Assembly: GCA_903925705.1 (NCBI GenBank)
Contig: CAIYGJ010000180.1
Coordinates: 1-18,267, forward strand
DNA: 18,267 nt
Source: an uncultured Actinomycetes bacterium
GTDB taxonomy: Bacteria > Actinomycetota > Actinomycetes > S36-B12 > UBA5976
Direction of reading: 5' to 3'
The notes beneath the pieces are model-generated. The model did no database searches. It was not told the DNA's origin and saw nothing but the letters and a program-made list of their open reading frames with translations. Of this stretch, positions 1 to 6,539 are shown piece by piece. The position numbers and the translations under genes were made by a program. Positions within the stretch are counted from its first letter, which is position 1, and the number at the start of each line of letters is the position of its first letter.

Positions 1-655
1 AATCTAAATGATCCTGCGTCAGATTTGTGAATACTGCAACATCAAACTTGATTCCATCAACTCGGTGTAAGGCAAGGGCGTGGCTGGAAACCTCCATAAA
101 TACGTGCGTAATCCCCCGTTCCACCATCAATCCCAAAATTGCATACAAGTCAGTTGATTCAGGTGTAGTTCGAGCACCTGGAAGGTGTTCTTCATCTAGG
201 TAAGTTCCAAGTGTTCCGATAACGCCAACATGTTTTCCAGCATCTTGAAATATGGATCGCAGCATGTGAGTGGTTGTTGTCTTACCGTTGGTGCCAGTTA
301 CGCCAGTTAAAATCAATTTTGACTCTGGATTTCCGTAAATTCTTGCAGCAAGCAACGCCATGTCTTTTCGGGAATTTGCTAACTCGATCACTGGAATCGC
401 TTTTTGCCTGGCGACTGCAACGCCTTGTGAATCCGTGGCAATTGCTACCGCTCCGTTTGAAATCGCTTCATCAACAAAATCAATTCCGTGAGAGTTTTCT
501 CCGCGGAGCGCGACGTATAGGTCTCCATGTTGTACGGACCTGGAATCGTGAGTTATTCCAAAAACCTTAACTTCGTCTGTGCATTCTCCGGAAACTATTG
601 AGGCAAGATGCGAAAGCTCAGAACCACTAGTCCTTGGGCGAGTCACTTGGCTCAC
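1..655 (-). CDS. murE: UDP-N-acetylmuramoyl-tripeptide synthetase MurE, N-terminal part (cut by window edge)
   Basis: MurE is a cytoplasmic Mur ligase that adds the third residue (usually meso-diaminopimelate) to UDP-MurNAc-L-Ala-D-Glu using ATP. I translated about 218 codons by hand. They show the N-terminal substrate domain (HDSRSV near 36-41), the Mur-ligase P-loop GTNGKTTT at 121-128, TTPE at 163-166, EVSSHAL at 188-194 and NLTQDHLD at the cut end; the C-terminal domains lie beyond the left edge. The start is a GTG at 655-653 that overlaps the ftsI stop in a GTGA, which implies translational coupling. A second in-frame GTG lies three codons further in. The identity is firm from the motifs and from the position after ftsI. 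The amino acid added cannot be read because the specificity motif is missing here. Confidence 0.96.
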   Translation of the reverse strand, partial: MSQVTRPRTSGSELSHLASIVSGECTDEVKVFGITHDSRSVQHGDLYVALRGENSHGIDFVDEAISNGAVAIATDSQGVAVARQKAIPVIELANSRKDMALLAARIYGNPESKLILTGVTGTNGKTTTTHMLRSIFQDAGKHVGVIGTLGTYLDEEHLPGARTTPESTDLYAILGLMVERGITHVFMEVSSHALALHRVDGIKFDVAVFTNLTQDHLD

Positions 656-2466
656 CACTCAACTGGAAGTTTTGGCGGCTTTGTTGTTGATGGTGGAATC
701 TTGCGATGCGCAAGCGCGTAAGTCATAACTTTCTTAAACACCGGCCCAGCTACAACACTGCCGTACGTGCTCGTCTTTGGATTATGAATACTCACACTCA
801 TAACTAATGCAGGCTTTTCTGCTGGAGCCATTCCGATGAACGAGGATGTGTAGCCGCTATAACCACCGGTAGCTTCGTTGTAACGGTTTGCAGTTCCAGT
901 TTTTCCACCAACTCGATAGCCGGGAATCTGCATATTCTTGCCGGTGCCGTCTTCTGAAACCACGGCTTCAAGCATTTCCCGAACAGTTTTTGCGGTTTCT
1001 GCGCTTACAACGCGAACACCTTCATCAATGCGGTTTGGTTCATAAACACCTTGATTGTTTGAATACCCCGCAATAAGTCTTGGCAGCATTCGCACTCCAT
1101 CATTTGCAATTGTTGCAAATACGCTAGTTGCTTGAACTGCGTTCACTGACAATCCTTGGCCAAATGCCAAAGTGGGAAATGTTGTATCCGACCATTCATT
1201 TTCATTATTGATGTCGGGTAGTTTTCCGCCACTTTCACCCGGGAAATTCATTCCAGTTGATTGGCCAATCCCAAACTTCTTTAAGTATGAGTAGAGCTTC
1301 TTTTCACCAATTGACTCGGCTGCCAGAATCGTTCCGATGTTGCTTGACTTCGCAAGCACTCCGGCTAGTGTGAAATGTTCAGTCTTATGGTCTTTGTAAT
1401 CCTTAAACGAAGTGCCACCGCGACTCAATCGATTTTCAATGGTGTATTTAGTCCCAGGATTGGCACCACCTTCTTCAATTACCGATGCCATCGTCATAAC
1501 TTTGCTAGTTGATCCTGGTTCGAATACGTCTGTCACTGTTGTATTTCGTTTTGCTTTGTCATCGGTAGCAAATGGATCATTTGGATCAAACGTTGGATAA
1601 GTGGCCATGGCAAGAATATTTCCAGTTCCTGGCTCCATGATTACGGCAACGCCACCTTCAGCGCCAGTCGCCTGTACTTGGGCTCCTAAAGACTTTTCTA
1701 ACATTGCTTGCAAATCTGAATCTAAAGTTAAGCGGACTGAAAGACCATCGACTGGATCTATGCTTTGGCGCTCACTTGTTGGAATTTCCCGACCATTGAC
1801 GCGCTCGACAGTTAACTTTCCATCTGTTCCCATTAGCTGATCGTTGAGACCGAATTCAAGGCCACCAAGTCCAGTGCCTTCAGCGCCAACGTATCCAATG
1901 ACGCTGGCAGCTAACGAACCATTTGGGTAAACCCGATTTGTTGTTGGTTCACTGAATACGCCTGGAATTTCTAATGCAGCAACGGTTTTCCAGGTCTCTG
2001 GAGTAATTCGCTTTGCGACATATGAAAATCGGGAATCAACTGTTAAAGATGCAACTATCGTTTCGACTGGAATTCCTAAAATTGGCGAAAGAGATGCAGC
2101 CGTACCAGCTGGGTCGGTAATCAATGTTGGATCGACAGTCACATTGCGTGCCATCACGGTCGTTGCGATGGGAACACCGTTGCTATCCGTGAAGTTTCCA
2201 CGCAGGGCTGGTAGTGCGAGTGTTTGGAGTCTGGAATTTTGAGCATTGGCTGCTAGTTCTGGTCCACGAACAACTTGAAGTTCAACTAGTCTCACCATGA
2301 AGAGCGTCATAACGATTAGAAATACGAAAGTTATGAATCTAATTCTTTTTTTGGGACTTTCAAGCTGGACCATAACTGGGCCAGAGGGAACATATCGTTG
2401 ATCTGAACTCTGTGGTCGCTGTGGTCCTTGTGAATTTGGACGACGTTGTGATGTTGGAGTGTTCAT
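652..2466 (-). CDS. ftsI: Septal peptidoglycan transpeptidase FtsI (PBP3, class B PBP)
   Basis: FtsI is the class B penicillin-binding protein that cross-links septal peptidoglycan with FtsW at the division site. The 604 residues show a polar, Pro/Gln-rich cytoplasmic tail (1-42), one membrane anchor (about 43-65), a PBP dimer/pedestal domain (about 85-240) and a transpeptidase domain with all three penicillin-binding motifs: SxxK at 319-322 (STSK), SxN at 374-376 (SSN) and KTG at 522-524. There is no PASTA domain, and length is normal for the family. ATG at 2466-2464 overlaps the upstream ftsL-like stop as ATGA, and the TGA overlaps the murE start as GTGA, so the gene is embedded in a tightly coupled dcw operon. 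Confidence 0.97.
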   Translation of the reverse strand: MNTPTSQRRPNSQGPQRPQSSDQRYVPSGPVMVQLESPKKRIRFITFVFLIVMTLFMVRLVELQVVRGPELAANAQNSRLQTLALPALRGNFTDSNGVPIATTVMARNVTVDPTLITDPAGTAASLSPILGIPVETIVASLTVDSRFSYVAKRITPETWKTVAALEIPGVFSEPTTNRVYPNGSLAASVIGYVGAEGTGLGGLEFGLNDQLMGTDGKLTVERVNGREIPTSERQSIDPVDGLSVRLTLDSDLQAMLEKSLGAQVQATGAEGGVAVIMEPGTGNILAMATYPTFDPNDPFATDDKAKRNTTVTDVFEPGSTSKVMTMASVIEEGGANPGTKYTIENRLSRGGTSFKDYKDHKTEHFTLAGVLAKSSNIGTILAAESIGEKKLYSYLKKFGIGQSTGMNFPGESGGKLPDINNENEWSDTTFPTLAFGQGLSVNAVQATSVFATIANDGVRMLPRLIAGYSNNQGVYEPNRIDEGVRVVSAETAKTVREMLEAVVSEDGTGKNMQIPGYRVGGKTGTANRYNEATGGYSGYTSSFIGMAPAEKPALVMSVSIHNPKTSTYGSVVAGPVFKKVMTYALAHRKIPPSTTKPPKLPVEW

Positions 2467-2924
2467 TGCGCCGCCGACGCAACAGCAATTACCGGCTTAC
2501 CTAAGATTTTGCGATCTGAAAGACGAAGGAAAACCGGAGTTTGGGCTGGAACCATTCCCATAGTTTGCGCAGTGACCAGTAGATTTCCTGGAGATTCTCC
2601 GGCCGCTACCGCTGTTGCAATGGTTTGTTCTTCGGCAGTCATTTGACTCAATTGAATCTGTAGCGCGTGCTTTTGGAATGATGCTTGGGCCGCAAGAGTG
2701 TTGACATATAAAAGCATCATCATGCCGGAAACAATCATGCCAATGATTACAAATAGGAAGGTGCGGCTGCTGGCTCGACCTTGTGGAACACCAACAGGTA
2801 TCGCCTGCGCGATAGGTGACACGATCGGCTTCACCATCGGCTTTACAAGGGCAAGCCTTCTCATGGTTTTGGACTTGCGAGAAATTGGAGCTAACGCAGG
2901 TGTGCGAGCTGGCATTGCACTCAT
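2463..2924 (-). CDS. ftsL: FtsL-like division protein with one membrane segment
   Basis: This is a small bitopic protein (153 aa) in the position of ftsL, between rsmH and ftsI. It has a basic, Pro-rich cytoplasmic tail (1-53), one hydrophobic segment (about 54-75), a short heptad-like outer region (about 77-107, leucine-zipper-like as in FtsL/DivIC) and a C-terminal stretch around LLVTAQTMGMVPAQTP that resembles actinobacterial septum-formation proteins. FtsL scaffolds FtsQ, DivIC/FtsB and the FtsWI synthase. Primary sequence is poorly conserved in this family, so the call rests on topology, size and gene order. ATG at 2924-2922 overlaps the rsmH stop (ATGA), and its own TGA overlaps the ftsI ATG, which fixes both ends. 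Confidence 0.85.
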   Translation of the reverse strand: MSAMPARTPALAPISRKSKTMRRLALVKPMVKPIVSPIAQAIPVGVPQGRASSRTFLFVIIGMIVSGMMMLLYVNTLAAQASFQKHALQIQLSQMTAEEQTIATAVAAGESPGNLLVTAQTMGMVPAQTPVFLRLSDRKILGKPVIAVASAAQ

Positions 2925-3874
2925 GCAGCCACCCCAATTCGTTGGGCAGCACGTAGCCGAACCGATGTAGCTCTGGAGTTTTCAGTTACTTCAGCGTCAC
3001 TTGCTGGCTCTGAACCCCGTGTTAATAACTGAAGCCAAGGCTTGTCAGATTCAGGAATGATTGGCATCTCGATTGGAGTCTTTGATTCAGTTCCCAGGCG
3101 CAAGGCATTCTTAACTATGCGATCTTCAAGTGAGTGATACGACAACACCACAATGCGCCCATCAAGAGCTAAGCAATCTAGCGCTGCTGGAATTGCTCGT
3201 TCTAGAACGGCTAATTCATCGTTAACTTCGATGCGCAAGGCTTGGAAAGTGCGCTTGGCTGGATTGCCACCAGTGCGACGTGTTGCTGCAGGAATGGCGT
3301 CCCGAACCACAGTTACCAAGTGATCGCTATTTGTGAATGGCTTGATTTCGCGTTCACGAATAATTGCATTTGCAACACGAGCTGCGAATCTTTCTTCGCC
3401 ATATTCGCGCAAAATCCGGGCTAGGTTTGCAAAGTCATAATTATTAACAATGTCAGCTGCAGTTTGACCAGTTGTGCCATCCATGCGCATATCCAGTGGA
3501 GCATTACGAGAGTATGTGAATCCCCGCTGATCTTTATCGAGCTGCATAGAAGAGACGCCAAGATCAAAAAGGATTCCTTGTACGTGTTCGATGTTTAGGT
3601 TTGCTAATACCTCAGGAATTTCGTCGTATACCGCAAGCGCGAAATCCACTCGAGGCGCAAACTTTGCAAGACGTTCTTGTGACATGGCAAGCGCTTCAGG
3701 ATCGCGATCAATTCCAACCACTCGCAAATTTGGAAATTCAGTTAATGCTGATTCGGTATGTCCGCCGAGACCTAAAGTTGCATCAACCAAAATTGCATTG
3801 TCTGCGCTAATGGCCGGAGCTAGCAAGTCCAAGCAGCGTTGGCGCAGAACTGGCTCGTGGGTAAATGTAGTCAT
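2921..3874 (-). CDS. rsmH: 16S rRNA (cytosine(1402)-N4)-methyltransferase RsmH (MraW)
   Basis: RsmH methylates N4 of C1402 in the 16S rRNA P-site using S-adenosylmethionine. The 317 residues carry the SAM-binding motif ATLGLGGH (about 32-39), VGIDRD, the ILFDLGVSS motif, NPAKRTFQALRIEVNDEL, LSYHSLEDRIVK and the C-terminal ENSRATSVRLRAAQR, all diagnostic of the family. It sits second in the dcw cluster as usual. The ATG at 3874 has only a weak GTGGCG-like ribosome site, and an mraW-type structured RNA ends about 22 nt upstream, so translation initiation may be RNA-controlled. It is separated from mraZ by about 150 bp, while all its downstream neighbours overlap. Confidence 0.98.
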   Translation of the reverse strand: MTTFTHEPVLRQRCLDLLAPAISADNAILVDATLGLGGHTESALTEFPNLRVVGIDRDPEALAMSQERLAKFAPRVDFALAVYDEIPEVLANLNIEHVQGILFDLGVSSMQLDKDQRGFTYSRNAPLDMRMDGTTGQTAADIVNNYDFANLARILREYGEERFAARVANAIIREREIKPFTNSDHLVTVVRDAIPAATRRTGGNPAKRTFQALRIEVNDELAVLERAIPAALDCLALDGRIVVLSYHSLEDRIVKNALRLGTESKTPIEMPIIPESDKPWLQLLTRGSEPASDAEVTENSRATSVRLRAAQRIGVAA

Positions 3875-3896
3875 TACGCCACATCAAATCTTGGTA

Positions 3897-3980
3897 CTGC
3901 CTTTAGTCCCTGGCCGTTGGTGAGCCTGGCACCGGGGAAGGTGCGCCAGGATCGAGCCAACGGCCAGAGGCCAAAGGCAG
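3897..3980 (-). ncRNA. mraW-type structured RNA in the rsmH leader
   Basis: Between mraZ and rsmH the minus-strand transcript folds into one long nested hairpin. The outer stem pairs 3973-3980 with 3897-3904 (CTGCCTTT/AAAGGCAG), the middle stem pairs 3957-3966 with 3911-3920 (10 of 10 bp, TGGCCGTTGG/CCAACGGCCA), and the inner stem pairs 3946-3950 with 3925-3929, then 3940-3943 with 3930-3933. The terminal loop reads CUUCCCC in the minus-strand RNA (GGGGAAG at 3934-3940 on the plus strand). From memory, a CUUCCCC terminal loop is the hallmark of the actinobacterial mraW RNA motif, found ahead of mraW/rsmH. The function of that motif is not established; position suggests control of rsmH and of the downstream division genes. 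Confidence 0.85.
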
Positions 3981-4028
3981 CATCAGTTTTTGTCACTGCT
4001 GACTTGGTTGAGAAAGTTCGAATCAAAC

Positions 4029-4451
4029 TCATGGCATTACGTCTTCATCAAGTGCGGCAAAGCCTGGCTCTTGGGCTTCTAGGTATTGGCTCCAAGCAAC
4101 AGTTGCCCAAACTTCAATCCGGGTATCAGCACCAACGACAACTAGTTCGCGGTCCAAGCCTGCCCATTCGCGAAGTGGCGCTGGAATCGTAATGCGACCT
4201 TGCTTGTCAGCTAAATCATCAAAAGCCGAAGAGAAAAATACTCGCGTATAGGCGCGAACCTTTTCATTGTTCTGGGAGCGACGGCGCAAGCTTTCGGCGT
4301 ACTCATGAAACTGCTCATTTGGCCAGATGACGACGCATCGCTCTTGGCCCTTTGTCATTACCAGGCCATCAGTTAGAGGTTCGCGGAATTTAGCCGGCAG
4401 AATCAGGCGGCCTTTTTCGTCCAATTTCGGGGTGTGGGTACCTAAGAACAC
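4029..4451 (-). CDS. mraZ: Transcriptional regulator MraZ
   Basis: MraZ is a DNA-binding protein of the SpoVT/AbrB fold that forms ring oligomers and represses or tunes its own dcw operon by binding repeated G-rich boxes. The 140 residues contain the two tandem AbrB-like repeats, each with the DxxGR(x)xxP signature: DEKGRLILP near the N-terminus and DKQGRITIP near the middle. The start is a GTG at 4451-4449 (VFLGTHTPKLDEKG), preceded by a GGCGGTGAT ribosome site. It is first in the dcw cluster and has its own promoter within matching repeats upstream, so autoregulation is likely. Confidence 0.97.
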   Translation of the reverse strand: MFLGTHTPKLDEKGRLILPAKFREPLTDGLVMTKGQERCVVIWPNEQFHEYAESLRRRSQNNEKVRAYTRVFFSSAFDDLADKQGRITIPAPLREWAGLDRELVVVGADTRIEVWATVAWSQYLEAQEPGFAALDEDVMP

Positions 4452-4483
4452 CTAAATCACCGCCTGAACCAATGGCAACCCTT

Positions 4484-4537
4484 CCCCAGGTCACCTCGTA
4501 GTCCCAGATTACTCCCTTTTGCTCCACTGTCAACCCA
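4484..4537 (-). promoter_or_regulatory. MraZ box array over the mraZ promoter
   Basis: On the minus strand G-rich elements recur about every 10 bp: TTGGG, GTGGAG, AAGGGAG, CTGGGA, GAGGTG, CTGGGG. In E. coli, MraZ binds direct TGGGN repeats spaced by five bases, also a 10 bp period, so this array fits an MraZ operator. It overlaps the promoter completely, consistent with repression. Assignment is by pattern and position. Confidence 0.7.
4506..4533 (-). promoter_or_regulatory. Sigma-70-type promoter of mraZ and the dcw operon
   Basis: A perfect -35 TTGACA (4533-4528) is followed after 16 bp by TAATCT (4511-4506) as -10. The predicted transcript starts near 4499, giving a leader of about 50 nt before the mraZ GTG. 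The spacer contains two of the MraZ-like G boxes. Confidence 0.65.
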
Positions 4538-4597
4538 ATTTAGACACCAAATTTCTCATCTTTAACAAATATTGACCATTTGCTCAATGCTTTAAGG

Positions 4598-4613
4598 GTG
4601 GAGTAAAAGGGAG
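4598..4613 (+). repeat. Second, inverted copy of the MraZ-box pair
   Basis: The plus strand reads GTGGAGTAAAAGGGAG, which matches 15 of 16 bases with the minus-strand pair at 4512-4527 (GTGGAGCAAAAGGGAG). The two copies face opposite ways, about 70 bp apart. No plus-strand gene follows; a TAAAAT at 4622-4627 could serve as a -10 for an antisense transcript, but its -35 is poor. The remainder of the 4538-4678 stretch shows nothing else I can name. Confidence 0.6.
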
Positions 4614-4678
4614 GTCATTTCTAAAATACAAGCGAAATTTCCCAATCCAGGGTGAAAATTCAATGCAACTAAAGGGAT

Positions 4679-5491
4679 TTAACGAGTTGGAGCAACTAGT
4701 CCAACTGGACTGGTGCAAAGGATATTTCGATCTAATGCAATGCCGTCTACGGTTGCCACAAACTGCACCATGTCAGGAGTCTTGCCACCAAAGGCATTCT
4801 GGCTACAAGCTGCCTTTGCTGCCACTACCCCGCTTTCAACATCTGGATAAGGCCCAATTGCTAACCAAAGCGGCATTCCGACATTGGCATTTCCAGTTAT
4901 TTCAAACCAGTGAACTGGCGGTGCATAAATGCCTACCGGATAACCAGCGACTGTTAATTCAATTGCTAACTCCGTAAGAACTTGAGCTGCTCGATCGGTA
5001 CTTGTCCAAGTGTTGTAAGTTTCAACGTCTAACCACACTGGTGTGCCCGGGTTAATGTCATATTTATTTAGTCGCTTTAACGTATCTTTAGCAATGCTCT
5101 TGGCGTAACGAACTGGTGATTCATTTCCTGGATCAGCAGTGTTTATGTACACAGCCACCGCATCATGAGTCAAAGCCCAATCCCACTGCGTTTGAAAACA
5201 TTTATTTTCGGTAAAAGGCTTGCCACCATTTAGTCCAACGATTGCGTAACCTACAAATTTATTAGGTAATGGACTCTTGCATTGTGGGTAACTGATGTCG
5301 TAACCACTGTTGTCTAATTCAAACGCAAAGGGAATTAACTCAGGCTGGATGGTAGTAATCAATGGGCGGCCATCAATATTTTCAATGGTTAATGGTTCAG
5401 GATTTAGCCACGAATTAACCAGCGAGAACCCAACAAAACCAGCTAGAGCAAGCGCTCCAACTGTAACTATGAAACCAAAAAATCTACGCAA
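4679..5491 (-). CDS. Membrane-anchored GH25-like (lysozyme-fold) protein
   Basis: This 270 aa protein starts with Arg-Arg and a hydrophobic stretch (about 4-26), a signal anchor or uncleaved signal peptide. The exported part carries the landmarks of a GH25-type barrel in order: YDISYPQC with Asp65, WLDVETY with Asp155/Glu157 (the DxE pair usual for GH25 catalysis), PLWLA (207-211), and QFVATVDGIALDRN near the end (the final-strand Q...G...DxN pattern). Four cysteines (71, 98, 229, 259) could form two disulfides. A muramidase or peptidoglycan-binding role is likely but unproven. The start is TTG at 5491-5489; I found no ATG, GTG or other TTG between it and the membrane segment. It lies three bases after the MaoC stop, so reinitiation is expected. 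Confidence 0.75.
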   Translation of the reverse strand: MRRFFGFIVTVGALALAGFVGFSLVNSWLNPEPLTIENIDGRPLITTIQPELIPFAFELDNSGYDISYPQCKSPLPNKFVGYAIVGLNGGKPFTENKCFQTQWDWALTHDAVAVYINTADPGNESPVRYAKSIAKDTLKRLNKYDINPGTPVWLDVETYNTWTSTDRAAQVLTELAIELTVAGYPVGIYAPPVHWFEITGNANVGMPLWLAIGPYPDVESGVVAAKAACSQNAFGGKTPDMVQFVATVDGIALDRNILCTSPVGLVAPTR

Positions 5492-5494
5492 ACT

Positions 5495-6016
5495 TTATTC
5501 GATCGGACCGGTATTGGCCTCTGGGAAATAATTCTGACCAATGCCAGAAGAGCGCTTTGGAATCATGACCGAGCGAACCCATGACATTACTTCAACACCG
5601 TCTTGATTAATTCCACGAGTGCGCATCGTCAAAATTCCAAAATCTGGACGTGAGGACGAGCTGCGCATTTCAAGAACTTTACTTTCGGCATACAAAGTAT
5701 CGCCAACATAAACCGGTGCAGTTAACTTGATGTCAGTCCAACCAAGATTTGCAACTGCATGCTGACTCATATCAAGTACTGACATACCGAGTACTAGTGC
5801 GACGGTAAAACCTGAGTTTACGATGATGCGTCCTTCAGCAATCGGATTCATCTGGGCATAGTGCTCATTGAAGTGATTCTGGTTTGTGTTAACAGTTAGC
5901 AAGGTGAACCAGGTGGAATCAGCTTCGGTGATCGTGCGGCCTAATGGATGTTGGTAAACGTCTCCAACAATAAAATCCTCAGCAAAATTTCCAATGTCAG
6001 CTTTGTGAATAGTCAT
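5495..6016 (-). CDS. MaoC-like hot-dog dehydratase/hydratase
   Basis: This 173 aa protein has a single hot-dog domain of the MaoC type. It contains GRTITEADSTWFTLL (about 26-40), the active-site region NTNQNHFNEHYA with His48, and IVNSGFTVALVLGM (about 65-79). The family hydrates enoyl-CoA or dehydrates 3-hydroxyacyl-CoA; this subgroup resembles stand-alone MaoC proteins of actinobacterial acyl-CoA metabolism, and mesaconyl- or methylmalyl-CoA chemistry has been described for relatives. The substrate cannot be told here. The ATG at 6016 has no strong ribosome site. It lies between DUF3040 and the GH25-like gene, neither of which is metabolically related. Confidence 0.8.
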   Translation of the reverse strand: MTIHKADIGNFAEDFIVGDVYQHPLGRTITEADSTWFTLLTVNTNQNHFNEHYAQMNPIAEGRIIVNSGFTVALVLGMSVLDMSQHAVANLGWTDIKLTAPVYVGDTLYAESKVLEMRSSSSRPDFGILTMRTRGINQDGVEVMSWVRSVMIPKRSSGIGQNYFPEANTGPIE

Positions 6017-6053
6017 AACTAAATAATGCCCTAACTGGAACTTGGGCGCTTAC

Positions 6054-6422
6054 CTACCCATTGTCTTGGCGACGATCCCAACGATCTTCTAGGCCCTGCA
6101 TGAATCCACCAGAAGTCGGGGCCTTGCTTGCAGCACTTGGCTTTCCGGTTACCGGGCTGGATTTTGTGCCTAAGTTTGCGAAGTAGAAGCCGGCAACTAT
6201 TGCCAAGAATCCCAAAACCCCAAGTGCTGGAATCGAAAGGGTTACGGCCGCCAGCAGGCTTCCAATCCCGACAACTACCCCAATTACGGCAATGCCGATG
6301 CTTTTGGTAGCAATTCGGTTTGTCATCGAGCCACCGAGTGCGGAGGCAAACCTTGGATCTTCACTAGCTAAAGCGCGCTCCATTTGTTCGAGCAGTTGTT
6401 GCTCGCGATCAGATAGTGCCAT
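6054..6422 (-). CDS. DUF3040 family small membrane protein
   Basis: This 122 aa protein of unknown function matches the actinobacterial DUF3040 pattern. A short amphipathic N-terminus MALSDREQQLLEQMERALASEDPRFA is recognisable, followed by two membrane segments (about 41-61 and 66-84) and a polar C-terminal tail. From family knowledge, such genes often lie just upstream of mraZ in Actinobacteria, as here, which hints at a link to envelope or division. The ATG at 6422 has a good AGGGGG ribosome site 7 nt upstream. The 117 bp in front contains a TATAGG that could be a weak -10, and a near-perfect palindrome. Confidence 0.88.
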   Translation of the reverse strand: MALSDREQQLLEQMERALASEDPRFASALGGSMTNRIATKSIGIAVIGVVVGIGSLLAAVTLSIPALGVLGFLAIVAGFYFANLGTKSSPVTGKPSAASKAPTSGGFMQGLEDRWDRRQDNG

Positions 6423-6471
6423 GTGCGCCCCCTTTTAACTAGTGCCTATATCTAAGACTACGTCTGGTTTG

Positions 6472-6486
6472 AAGTTTTCGAAACTT
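6472..6486. repeat. Short palindrome upstream of DUF3040
   Basis: The sequence AAGTTT-TCG-AAACTT has perfect 6 bp arms around a 3-base centre. It lies about 50 bp ahead of the DUF3040 start and downstream of the dinB stop. It may be an operator. It does not match the LexA box seen at 12155-12172 because it lacks the GAAC/GTTC halves. Confidence 0.4.
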
Positions 6487-6539
6487 TAATGCCCAATTTG
6501 GCCGATCTTGGCTAAATCTTCGGAATTTAAGGGCGATTT

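Noticed and set aside
2497..2952. Cys/His-rich minus-strand frame overlapping the ftsL-like gene
   Set aside because: It is a frame shift shadow of the ftsL-like gene, which alone has the ATGA couplings and membrane segment.
3839..4192. Plus-strand open frame across the rsmH-mraZ gap
   Set aside because: It overlaps two clear minus-strand genes and the structured RNA and shows no family features.
4620..4678. Possible terminator after the GH25-like gene
   Set aside because: Only a 3 bp CCC/GGG core with mismatched A/T flanks and no clean U tract.
4663..4977. Plus-strand open frame after the inverted MraZ box
   Set aside because: It lies opposite the GH25-like gene and looks like an antisense shadow; no ribosome site or recognisable domain.
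6485..6539. Possible terminator after dinB
   Set aside because: The TTAGCC/GGCCAA pairing is imperfect and no U tract follows, so readthrough into DUF3040 cannot be excluded.
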